Of a stretch of 40,410 nt of DNA, positions 33,870 to 40,410 are shown piece by piece. How positions within the stretch are numbered: position 1 is the stretch's first letter; every line of letters begins with the position of its first letter. Under the pieces are notes generated by a model. That model saw only the letters and a program-made list of their open reading frames with translations. It had not been told where the DNA came from and did not search any database. The translations under genes and the position numbers were made by a program. The DNA is from Armatimonadota bacterium (lineage in GTDB: Bacteria > Sysuimicrobiota > Sysuimicrobiia > Sysuimicrobiales > Sysuimicrobiaceae), in NCBI GenBank assembly GCA_025060455.1, contig JANXBY010000050.1, positions 1 through 40,410 of the forward strand, written 5' to 3'.

Positions 33870-35405
33870 CTACGACCCAGTACGGACGGTCTGCACAGGT
33901 TGGGCTTCCACGAGTTTGTTCAGGGCGGCGACATAGGCCAGGGCGCTGGCCTCCAGGACATCGGTGCTGCTGCCCCGTCCCGTGGCCACGCGGTCCCCCT
34001 CCTGGAGCCGGCACACCGCCTCCCCCAGGGCGTCGCTCCCGCCGGTGGCGGACCGCAGGCTGTAGTCCAGCAGCCGCACCTGACGCCCGGTGGCCGCGTT
34101 GATGGCCGCAAACAGGGCGTCCACAGGTCCGTCCCCGGTACTCTCCGCCACGTGCAGCCGGCCCGACCGCTCCAGCCGCACCGCCGCGTGGGGCGGCTCG
34201 TCGCTGGCGGTGGTGACGCGGAAGGAGACCAGCCGGTACGTCTCCGGGGCCGCGGCGAACCCCTCCTGCACCAGGGCCACCAGGTCCCCCACCTCCACCC
34301 GCTTCTTCCGGTCGCACAGGGCCTTGAAGCGCGTGTAGACCCGCTCCACCTCTTCCTCGGTGAGCTGGAACCCCATCTCCCGGAGCGCGTGCACGAGCCC
34401 ATGCCGGCCGGAGTGCTTGCCCAGGACGAGGCGGTTGGTGGGCACGCCCACGGAGGCCGGGGTCATGATTTCGTAGGTGCGCGGGTCGCTGAGCACCCCG
34501 TGCTGGTGGATCCCCGCCTCGTGGGCGAAGGCGTTGGCGCCCACGATGGCCTTGTTGGGCTGCACCTCCACCCCGGTGAGGGCGGACAGCAGCCGGCTGG
34601 TGGGGTAGATCCGGGTGGTGTCTACGCCCACCCGCAGCCCGAAGACGTCCCGGCGGGTCACCAGGGCCATGATGACCTCCTCCAGGGCTGCGTTCCCTGC
34701 CCGCTCCCCGATCCCGTTGATGGTGCCCTCCACCTGGCGCGCGCCCGCCTGCACCCCCGCCAGGGAGTTGGCCACCGCCATCCCCAGGTCGTCGTGGCAG
34801 TGCACGCTCCAGGTCACCTTGTCGGAGTCCGGCACCCGCTCCCGCACGGTGCGGATCAGGTTGGCGTACTCGTGGGGCACCGCGTAGCCCACGGTGTCGG
34901 GGAGGTTGATCACCGCAGCACCCTCCCGGATGGCGGCCTCCACCACCCGACAGAGGAAGTCCACGTCGGAGCGGGTGGCGTCCTCGCAGCTGAACTCCAC
35001 CTCCGGACACAGGAACCGGGCCAGGCGGACCGCCTGCCGGGCGGCCTCCAACACCTCCTCCGGCGTCATGCGGAGCTTGCGCTCCATGTGGATGGGCGAG
35101 GTGGCGATGAAGGTGTGGATGCGCGGCCGCTCCGCCTCCCGCACGCCCTCCCAGCACACCTCGATGTCCTGCCGCTGGGCCCGCGCGAGCCCGCAAATCA
35201 CCGGCCCCCGGACCTCCCGGGCGATCCGCTTTACCGCCTCCAGGTCGCCCGGCGAGGCCACGGGGAACCCCGCCTCGATCACGTCCACGCCCAGGCGGGC
35301 GAGGGCGTGAGCCATCTCCAGCTTCTCCTGGACGGTCATGGAGAAGCCGGGGGACTGCTCTCCGTCCCGCAGAGTGGTGTCGAAGATGTAGACCCGGTCC
35401 GTCAC
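33870..35405 (-). CDS. leuA: 2-Isopropylmalate synthase
   Basis: This is the first committed enzyme of leucine synthesis, 511 residues. The catalytic barrel has IFDTTLRDGEQSPGFSMTVQ, EAGFPVASPGDLEAVKRIA, the metal-binding WSVHCHDDLGMAVANSLAG, EGTINGIGERAGNAALEEVI and GANAFAHEAGIHQHGVL. The C-terminal leucine-sensing domain is present (from about residue 385 on), so feedback inhibition is expected. GTG 35405 is chosen because GGAGGGG lies six bases upstream; a GTG at 35420 overlaps ilvC. It begins 1 bp after the ilvC stop. Confidence 0.96.
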   Translation of the reverse strand: MTDRVYIFDTTLRDGEQSPGFSMTVQEKLEMAHALARLGVDVIEAGFPVASPGDLEAVKRIAREVRGPVICGLARAQRQDIEVCWEGVREAERPRIHTFIATSPIHMERKLRMTPEEVLEAARQAVRLARFLCPEVEFSCEDATRSDVDFLCRVVEAAIREGAAVINLPDTVGYAVPHEYANLIRTVRERVPDSDKVTWSVHCHDDLGMAVANSLAGVQAGARQVEGTINGIGERAGNAALEEVIMALVTRRDVFGLRVGVDTTRIYPTSRLLSALTGVEVQPNKAIVGANAFAHEAGIHQHGVLSDPRTYEIMTPASVGVPTNRLVLGKHSGRHGLVHALREMGFQLTEEEVERVYTRFKALCDRKKRVEVGDLVALVQEGFAAAPETYRLVSFRVTTASDEPPHAAVRLERSGRLHVAESTGDGPVDALFAAINAATGRQVRLLDYSLRSATGGSDALGEAVCRLQEGDRVATGRGSSTDVLEASALAYVAALNKLVEAQPVQTVRTGS

Positions 35406-35406
35406 C

Positions 35407-36441
35407 CTAATCCCCTCCACCGGCGCCTACCGTCTGGGGTGCTTTGGCCTGCGGCTTTTTCAGCCAGGGCATCATGGCCCGCAGCTGGCGGCCCACCTCC
35501 TCGATGGGGTGCTGCGCCGCCCGCACCCGGAGGTTGCGGAAGGACGGGAAGTTGGCCTGTGCTTCCAGGATCCACTCCCGAGCGAAGGTACCGTCCTGGA
35601 CCTCCTTGAGGATCTCCCGCATGCGCTGGCGCACGTGCTCATCGATGATCCGGGGACCCCGGGTGTAGTCGCCGTACTCCGCGGTGTCCGACACCGAGTA
35701 GCGCATCCACTGCATGCCGCCCTCGTAGATGAGGTCCACGATCAGCTTCAGCTCGTTGAGGCACTCGAAGTACGCGATCTCCGGCTGGTAGCCCGCCTCC
35801 ACCAGCGTCTCAAACCCCGCCTGGATGAGGGCGGTGACCCCGCCACACAGCACCGCCTGCTCCCCGAACAGGTCGCTTTCGGTCTCCTCCCGGAAGGTGG
35901 TTTCCACCACGCCCGCCCGCAGGCAGCCCACGCCCCACGCGTAGGCCAGGGCGATCTGCTTCGCCTGCCCCGTGGCGTCCTGGTGCACGGCCACCAGCCC
36001 GGGCACGCCCTGTCCTTCCACGAACACCTCCCGCATGCGGTGCCCGGGGGATTTGGGCGCCACCATGAACACGTCGACATCCGGCGGGGGCTCCACCTGT
36101 CCGTACAGGACGGTAAAACCGTGGGCGAAGGCCAGGGCCTGTCCCTTGCGCAGGTTCGGGCGGATGGACTCCCGGTACACCTGAGCGTGGACCATGTCCG
36201 GCAGCAGCACGGACACCACGTCCGCCTCCCGCACCGCCTCCGCGACCTCCACCACCCGGAACCCGTCTGCCCGGGCCCGGTCCCAGGAGCTGCCGGGCTT
36301 GAGTCCCACCACCACCGGCACCCCCTGGTCCCGCAGGTTCAGGGCGTGGGCGTGTCCTTGGCTGCCGTAGCCCAGCACCGCCACACGCTTGGACCGGATC
36401 ACCTCCGGGTTGGCGTCGCGCTCGTAGTACACCTTCGCCAT
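35407..36441 (-). CDS. ilvC: Ketol-acid reductoisomerase (class I)
   Basis: This enzyme isomerises and reduces acetolactate in valine/leucine synthesis and acetohydroxybutyrate in isoleucine synthesis. It has 344 residues, class I. The Rossmann motif is [19 protein letters not shown]; the cofactor loop [15 protein letters not shown] keeps serines typical of NADPH-binding forms. The metal site is [20 protein letters not shown], with [20 protein letters not shown] later. ATG 36441 has AGGAGGTGC upstream and lies 12 bp after ilvN. Confidence 0.97.
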   Translation of the reverse strand: MAKVYYERDANPEVIRSKRVAVLGYGSQGHAHALNLRDQGVPVVVGLKPGSSWDRARADGFRVVEVAEAVREADVVSVLLPDMVHAQVYRESIRPNLRKGQALAFAHGFTVLYGQVEPPPDVDVFMVAPKSPGHRMREVFVEGQGVPGLVAVHQDATGQAKQIALAYAWGVGCLRAGVVETTFREETESDLFGEQAVLCGGVTALIQAGFETLVEAGYQPEIAYFECLNELKLIVDLIYEGGMQWMRYSVSDTAEYGDYTRGPRIIDEHVRQRMREILKEVQDGTFAREWILEAQANFPSFRNLRVRAAQHPIEEVGRQLRAMMPWLKKPQAKAPQTVGAGGGD

Positions 36442-36453
36442 GATGCACCTCCT

Positions 36454-36975
36454 CTACGTGGTGGCCGACCCCCGCAGCAACACCACGGACCCCGTGCGGG
36501 CCACCTCCCGCACCCCGTGGCGGGCCACGAGGTTCAAAAACGCGTCGATCTTCTCCGGGCTGCCCGTGACCTCCAGGGTGACCGTCTTCTCTGTGAGATC
36601 GATGGGCCGGGCGCGGAACACCTGGGCCGCCTCCAGGATCTCGGAGCGCACCCCCGCGGGCGCGTTCACCTTCACCAGGGCGAGCTCCCGCTCCGTGCGG
36701 GGTGCGTCGGTGACGTCGCGCACCCGCCGCACCTCCACCACCCGGCGGACCTGTTTGACCACGGACTCCGCCAAGGCCGCGGGGCACTCCACGGTCATGG
36801 TGATGCGAGACACCCCGGGGTCCTCGGTCACGGACACCGCCAGGCTGTGGATGTTGATCCCGCGGCGCCGGAACAAGGCCACGATCCGCAGCAGGACCCC
36901 CGGCACGTTGTCCACCAGCACCGAGAGCACCCGGCGCTCGGGCCGAGGTTGCGGTGTGGGCAGGGCGTTAGTCAC
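36454..36975 (-). CDS. ilvN: Acetolactate synthase small (regulatory) subunit
   Basis: This is the regulatory subunit that activates IlvB and confers valine inhibition, 173 residues. An N-terminal ACT domain begins at RRVLSVLVDNVPGVLLRIVA and includes RRRGINIHSLAVSVTEDPGV; the second half (VRSEILEAAQVFRARPIDLT onward) is the usual C-terminal domain. The start GTG 36975 overlaps the ilvB stop by 8 bp, which ensures balanced production of the two subunits. Confidence 0.96.
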   Translation of the reverse strand: MTNALPTPQPRPERRVLSVLVDNVPGVLLRIVALFRRRGINIHSLAVSVTEDPGVSRITMTVECPAALAESVVKQVRRVVEVRRVRDVTDAPRTERELALVKVNAPAGVRSEILEAAQVFRARPIDLTEKTVTLEVTGSPEKIDAFLNLVARHGVREVARTGSVVLLRGSATT

Positions 36976-38668
36976 CGAGGATCATCTCCTTCACGGACTG
37001 GCCGGAGGGGATCATGGGGTAGCAGTTCTCCTCCGGGTCCACGATGAGGTCCACCACCACCGGACGGTCGGTGACCTCCAGGGACCGCTGCAGGGCCGGC
37101 TCCAGGTCCTCGGAACGTTCCACCCGGACTCCCACGGCCCCGAACACCTCCGCGATGCGGGCGAAGTCGGGGTTCTGGAGCTGCACCGCACAGTAGCGCT
37201 GGTGGTAGAACAGCTCCTGCCACTGGCGGACCATCCCCAAGGACCCGTTGTTCACCACGTAGATCTTCAGCGGCAGCCGCCACTCCACCGCGGTGATGAG
37301 GTCCTGCATGGTCATCTGAAAGCCCCCGTCGCCCACGATGGCCACCACCAGGGCGTCTGGTCGGGCGAACTGGGCCCCCATGGCTGCGGGAAAGCCGAAC
37401 CCCATGGCGCCCAGCCCGCCGGAGGAGATGAAAGTCCGCGGCCTGCGGCACTTGTAGTACTGCGCCGCCCACATCTGGTGCTGGCCCACGTCGGTGACCA
37501 CCAGCGCCTCCCCGCGGGTCACCCGGTAGATGGCCTCGATGGCCTCCTGGGGCTTCAGCATGGGCCCCGGCTTCCAGCGGAGGGGGTAGCGGGTCCGCCA
37601 CTCCTCGATCTGCTTCCACCAGGCCTCCACGTCCGGAGGCTGCACCAAGGGCTCCAGGACCTCCAGGACCTCCCGGGCATCCCCCACGATGGGGATGTGC
37701 GCGGGCTTGTTCTTCCCGATCTCCGAGGGGTCGATGTCAATGTGGATGAACCGCGCGTGGGGACAGAAGTCCTTCAGCCGGCCGGTCACCCGGTCGTCGA
37801 ACCGCGCCCCGACCGCGATCACCAGGTCCGCGGCGTTGATGGCGTAGTTGGCGTAGGCGGTCCCGTGCATGCCCAGCATGCCCAGGCACAGAGGGTCGGT
37901 CTCGTCGAACGCCCCCTTGCCCATCAGGGTCACGGTCACGGGGATCCGGCAGCGGCGGGCCAACCTCGCCAAGGGCTCGCTGGCGCCCTGGGCACCACCG
38001 CCCACGTACAGGATCGGCCGGCGGCTCTGGGAGATGGCCTCCGCGGCTTCCGCGATGCGGGCCGGGTGGCCTTTGGTCACGGGGCGCCGGCGCGGCTCGA
38101 ACGGTTCGTCCAGCAACTCCTCGGGGATCTGGGTCTGGAACACGTCCCGGGGCACGTCCACCAACACCGGGCCGGGCCGCCCGGACTGGCACAGGTAGAT
38201 GGCCTCCCGCAAGGTCCGGACCAGGGCGTGGGGATCCATCACCAGGGCGTTGTGTTTGGTAATGGGCGTGGTGATGGAGGTAACGTCCGCCTCCTGGAAG
38301 GCGTCGGTCCCGATGTTGGCCCGGACCACCTGTCCCGTGATGGCCAGGACCGCGGCGGAGTCCATCATGGCGTCCGCCAAACCCGTGACCAGGTTGGTGG
38401 CCCCGGGCCCCGAGGTGGCGGTGCACACTCCGAAGCGGCCGGAGGCCCGGGCGTAGCCGGTGGCCGCGTGGGCGGCCACCTGCTCGTGGCGGCAGAGGAC
38501 GTGCCGGATGCTGGGCGCGTCGTACAGGGCGTCGTACAGCGGCAGGGACGCCCCACCCGGGTGCCCGAACACCCACTCCACCCCGGCCTCCTCCAGGACC
38601 CGTACCACCGCCTGCGCACCCGAGATGGTGCGGGTGGCCTTGCGGGTCTCCGCCGTCGTGATCCGCAT
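36968..38668 (-). CDS. ilvB: Acetolactate synthase large subunit
   Basis: This is the thiamine-diphosphate enzyme at the entry of valine, leucine and isoleucine synthesis, 566 residues. The catalytic glutamate is in CRHEQVAAHAATGYARASG; FAD/ThDP signatures include FGHPGGASLPLYDAL, GLGAMGFGFPAAMGAQ and the ThDP-Mg motif GDGGFQMTMQDLITAVEWRL ending in NNGSLGM-type sequence. ATG 38668 follows GGGAGGC by about 8 bp; the frame is open for nine more codons, but these lie in the leader terminator region. It is the first gene of the T-box-controlled operon. Confidence 0.97.
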   Translation of the reverse strand: MRITTAETRKATRTISGAQAVVRVLEEAGVEWVFGHPGGASLPLYDALYDAPSIRHVLCRHEQVAAHAATGYARASGRFGVCTATSGPGATNLVTGLADAMMDSAAVLAITGQVVRANIGTDAFQEADVTSITTPITKHNALVMDPHALVRTLREAIYLCQSGRPGPVLVDVPRDVFQTQIPEELLDEPFEPRRRPVTKGHPARIAEAAEAISQSRRPILYVGGGAQGASEPLARLARRCRIPVTVTLMGKGAFDETDPLCLGMLGMHGTAYANYAINAADLVIAVGARFDDRVTGRLKDFCPHARFIHIDIDPSEIGKNKPAHIPIVGDAREVLEVLEPLVQPPDVEAWWKQIEEWRTRYPLRWKPGPMLKPQEAIEAIYRVTRGEALVVTDVGQHQMWAAQYYKCRRPRTFISSGGLGAMGFGFPAAMGAQFARPDALVVAIVGDGGFQMTMQDLITAVEWRLPLKIYVVNNGSLGMVRQWQELFYHQRYCAVQLQNPDFARIAEVFGAVGVRVERSEDLEPALQRSLEVTDRPVVVDLIVDPEENCYPMIPSGQSVKEMILGD

Positions 38669-38692
38669 AGTCTGCCTCCCTTCGGTCCGATA

Positions 38693-38734
38693 CAAAACCA
38701 GCGGGAGCCACCCTAAGGACGGGATGGCTCCCGC
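38693..38734 (-). terminator. T-box-regulated terminator before ilvB
   Basis: On the minus strand GCGGGAGCCA ... TGGCTCCCGC form a 10-bp stem (38725-38734 with 38701-38710) with a 14-base loop, followed by TGGTTTTGT. The 5' arm overlaps the sequence used by the alternative antiterminator that includes the T-box motif. Confidence 0.85.
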
Positions 38735-38935
38735 GGTACCACCTTAGTTCCGAGCTCGTGAAGAACTCGGCCCTCGTTTGCCGTTCGCGCCGGCCGCGTG
38801 CCGGACTACTGTGCTTCGCCCGGCGGGCTCAGGGACGAGGTTCAGCGCCGGACTCCACCGGGTCACACCCCTCCCGGCTCTCTGGGAGAGCCCGCAGCGC
38901 CTACTGCTTCCCTTCCTCGCCTGGATGATTCACTT
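38702..38935 (-). promoter_or_regulatory. T-box riboswitch controlling the ilv-leu operon
   Basis: The minus strand carries the T-box signature AAGGTGGTACCGCG (38732-38745) just before the terminator. Upstream lie a stem-III-like hairpin CCGAG..CTCGG (about 38748-38768), a CAGTAG element followed by GTCCGGC..GCCGGC, and a Stem I region with GCAGTAGGCG, a distal AGAGAGCCGG..GGGTGTGACCCGG part and, on its 3' side, GAACCTCGTCC. By comparison with known T-boxes the specifier should lie in that last segment; CUC (Leu) is the best candidate and overlaps GUC (Val). Uncharged tRNA would favour readthrough into ilvB. The exact boundary of Stem I is estimated. Confidence 0.88.
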
Positions 38936-39031
38936 CGAACACGCACACCCCAGGGAGCCCGCCGGGGTTGCCTCGGGTTGCGCCCTGACGGCGCCCCGAA
39001 CACTTAGGTCCGGGCCGGTGACATCAGCGCC

Positions 39032-39053
39032 GCTGGCCTTTGGTGAGGCCAGC
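39032..39053 (-). promoter_or_regulatory. Hairpin in the long 5' part of the ilvB leader
   Basis: GCTGGCCT and AGGCCAGC form a perfect 8-bp stem with a 6-base loop, some 100 bases before Stem I of the T-box. It lies within a roughly 150-base leader portion (about 38936-39088) that has no gene and no leader peptide rich in Leu, Ile or Val codons. Further downstream is a small ACCCC..GGGGT hairpin. Confidence 0.45.
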
Positions 39054-39094
39054 CTCGCCGTGCCGCCAGTCCTCCCGGTGTGCGTTTGCGTCTA

Positions 39095-39123
39095 CTTCTA
39101 CCAGTGGGCCGGGTACCTGTCAA
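39095..39123 (-). promoter_or_regulatory. Sigma-70-type promoter of the ilv-leu operon
   Basis: On the minus strand a perfect TTGACA (39118-39123) is followed after 17 bp by TAGAAG (39095-39100). Transcription would begin near 39088, giving a leader of about 420 nt before ilvB. It lies 25 bp downstream of the aroF stop, so the operon need not depend on aroF readthrough. Confidence 0.65.
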
Positions 39124-39147
39124 CGCGAGCACGATTCACGTTCCTTA

Positions 39148-40194
39148 TCAAACCGGCGCGCCCGCGGCCGTGGCGGCCAGGTCGCGGCCTACCGCCTGGG
39201 CCACGCGGCGCAGCTGGGGGACGAGCTCGGCGAACTCTGCGGGCCGGAGCTGCTGGGGGCCGTCGCTGAGGGCCCGCTCGGGGTCTGGGTGGACTTCGAC
39301 GAGCAGGCCGTCGGCGCCTGCGGCCACCGCGGCCCGGGCCAGGGGTGGGACCCACTGGCGCTTGCCCGCGGCCTGGCTGGGGTCCACCAGCACGGGCAGG
39401 TGGCTGAGGCGCTGGAGGACGGGGACCGCGCTGATGTCCAGGAGGAAGCGGGTGTGGTTGTCGAAGCTGCGCAGGCCGCGCTCGCACAGGGCCACGTGGG
39501 GGTTGCCCTCCGCGAGGAGGTATTCCGCGGCCAGGAGGGTTTCTTCCAGGGTGGCGGCGGGTCCGCGCTTGAGGAGGACGGGGCAGCGGGCGCGGCCGAC
39601 TTCCCGCAGGAGGGTGTAGTTCTGCATGTTGCGGGCGCCGATCTGGACCATGTCCGCGTAGCGGAGGACCAGTTCTAGCTGGCGGGCGTCCATGACCTCG
39701 GTGACCACGGGCAGGCCGGTGGCCTGGCGGGCTTCGGCCAGCAGCCGGAGGCCTTCTTCCTCCAGGCCCTGGAAGGAGTAGGGGGAGGTGCGGGGCTTGA
39801 AGGCTCCTCCGCGGAGCATGACGGCGCCGGCTTGTTTCACCGCCTGGGCGGCCTGGAGGATCTGGTCGCGGCTTTCCACCGAGCAGGGGCCGGCGATGAG
39901 GACCACCTCAGGGCCGCCGATGCGCACGGGGCCTACGGGGACCACGGTGGTGTGGGGCTGGAACTCCCGGCTGACGAGCTTGTAGGGCTGGAGGACCTTG
40001 ACCACGCGTTCTACGCCGTCCATGGCTTCCAGCATGGTGCGCAGCTGCTCTTTGGTGCGGTCGTCGCCGATGACGCCGATGACGGTGCGCAGGACGCCCT
40101 GGGAGAGGTGAGGGACGAGCCCTGCCTCCCGGATGCGCTGCAGCACCGCCTCCTGCTGGTCCGGGGTGCACTGAGGGTGCAGCACCACGATCAC
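39148..40194 (-). CDS. aroF: 3-Deoxy-7-phosphoheptulonate (DAHP) synthase, type I-beta with N-terminal regulatory domain
   Basis: This enzyme joins phosphoenolpyruvate and erythrose-4-phosphate at the entry of aromatic amino acid synthesis, 348 residues. The first 65-70 residues (VVLHPQCTPDQQEAVLQRI to RVVKVLQPYKLVSREF) form the ferredoxin-like regulatory domain seen in Thermotoga DAHP synthase. The catalytic barrel has LIAGPCSVESRDQILQAAQA, VMLRGGAFKPRTSPYSFQG, ADMVQIGARNMQNYTLLREV, PVLLKRGPAATLEETLLAAE, CERGLRSF and LPVLVDPSQAAGKRQWVPP. The start is GTG 40194 with AGGAGGG about 8 bp upstream; the frame is open further but overlaps the T-box leader. Confidence 0.96.
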   Translation of the reverse strand: MIVVLHPQCTPDQQEAVLQRIREAGLVPHLSQGVLRTVIGVIGDDRTKEQLRTMLEAMDGVERVVKVLQPYKLVSREFQPHTTVVPVGPVRIGGPEVVLIAGPCSVESRDQILQAAQAVKQAGAVMLRGGAFKPRTSPYSFQGLEEEGLRLLAEARQATGLPVVTEVMDARQLELVLRYADMVQIGARNMQNYTLLREVGRARCPVLLKRGPAATLEETLLAAEYLLAEGNPHVALCERGLRSFDNHTRFLLDISAVPVLQRLSHLPVLVDPSQAAGKRQWVPPLARAAVAAGADGLLVEVHPDPERALSDGPQQLRPAEFAELVPQLRRVAQAVGRDLAATAAGAPV

Positions 40195-40215
40195 CGACCA
40201 TCCCTCCTTCCGGCT

Positions 40216-40251
40216 GAAAAACAACGCCTCCCGTCCTTCGGGACGGGAGGC
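40216..40251 (-). terminator. T-box-regulated terminator before aroF
   Basis: On the minus strand GCCTCCCGTCC and GGACGGGAGGC form a perfect 11-bp stem (40241-40251 with 40226-40236) with a CGAA tetraloop, followed by GTTGTTTTTC. This is a textbook intrinsic terminator lying about 20 bp before the aroF start. Confidence 0.9.
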
Positions 40252-40410
40252 GGAAGTCCTCACGCGGTACCACCCGACTTCCCCGCCGCTCAGACGGCGG
40301 GGCCCTCTCGGAACGGGACCTACGGTCCGATTCCGCCGGCTGTGCTGCAACGGGAGCCGGAGCCCCGTCGGCGCCTACTGGGCTGCGTTCCGCCGTTCGG
40401 GCCGCCCCTC
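40252..40410 (-). promoter_or_regulatory. T-box riboswitch controlling aroF (5' part outside window)
   Basis: The minus strand shows the T-box signature GGGTGGTACCGCG (40263-40275), preceded by a perfect stem-III hairpin CCCCGCCG..CGGCGGGG (about 40280-40303) and a CAGTAGGCGCCG element typical of the Stem II region. Stem I with the specifier codon must lie beyond base 40410, so the cognate amino acid cannot be read here; an aromatic one is expected from the gene. Confidence 0.85.

Noticed and set aside
33850-35196. Upstream extension of the leuC frame giving an 876-residue protein
   Set aside because: The extra part is out-of-phase leuA sequence with no ribosome site of its own; leuC has a good start at 33846.
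36440-38716. 758-codon open frame antisense to ilvB and ilvN
   Set aside because: Same kind of antisense shadow of high-GC coding sequence; no recognisable domain.
38936-39000. SAM-type riboswitch suggested by GGCAACCCC
   Set aside because: Only a short match; the other conserved SAM-riboswitch parts are not seen and the gene is not in sulfur metabolism.
39010-39030. Leader peptide in the ilv leader (short frame MSPART)
   Set aside because: Only six codons, with no Leu, Ile or Val; no attenuator of that kind is supported.
40195-40350. N-terminal extension of aroF
   Set aside because: It covers the T-box motif and terminator; homologues start at GTG 40194, which has a good ribosome site.

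Overview
The window is high-GC bacterial DNA carrying many genes in short-spaced or overlapping operons. Two T-box leaders and a GlpP-type antiterminator point to the Bacillota or a neighbouring high-GC Terrabacteria lineage; no rRNA or other marker allows a closer placement. I see no tRNA, rRNA, CRISPR array, insertion sequence or prophage gene.

Layout. 1-1562 (+): the 3' part of a drug/polysaccharide-type ABC-2 exporter (ATPase and permease). 1568-5745 (-): a dipeptide-type importer (binding protein, DppB, DppC) followed by a creatininase-family hydrolase. 5850-7848 (+): a COG4091-like dehydrogenase with a SAF domain, and an EF-P-like protein that lacks the modifiable lysine. 7852-8926 (-): a decayed maeB (malic enzyme) with a large internal deletion and several frameshifts. 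8955-18920 (+): a glycerol/glycerol-3-phosphate regulon: glpP, a promoter with a 21-bp leader hairpin, the remains of another ABC importer, an HAD-IIA phosphatase, ugpB, ugpQ, ugpA, ugpE, glpK and glpD. 18981-19318: a frameshifted carboxymuconolactone decarboxylase-family gene. 19459-23752: a GH130 enzyme (+) facing two GT4 glycosyltransferases and an (alpha/alpha)6-type protein (-). 23873-24301: a DUF420/CtaM-like membrane protein. 24306-39123 (-): a branched-chain amino acid operon, in transcription order T-box leader, ilvB, ilvN, ilvC, leuA, leuC, leuD, cimA, a 33-codon ORF and leuB, followed by a three-gene sugar ABC importer and ilvD. 39148-40410 (-): aroF (DAHP synthase) with its own T-box leader, cut by the window end.

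How the parts work together. The glp/ugp block is a complete route from glycerophosphodiesters or glycerol-3-phosphate to DHAP: uptake by UgpBAE, hydrolysis by UgpQ, glycerol phosphorylation by GlpK and oxidation by GlpD. GlpP probably controls it through the leader hairpin. The ilv/leu block encodes every step to valine and leucine except the final aminotransferase. With CimA it also gives the threonine-independent citramalate route to isoleucine; its T-box would sense uncharged tRNA. None of the three importer loci (Dpp, Ugp, sugar) carries its own ATPase gene here.

Three loci are broken (maeB, the ABC remnant near 10 kb, the decarboxylase-family gene). They may be real decay or assembly error; the sequence alone cannot decide.
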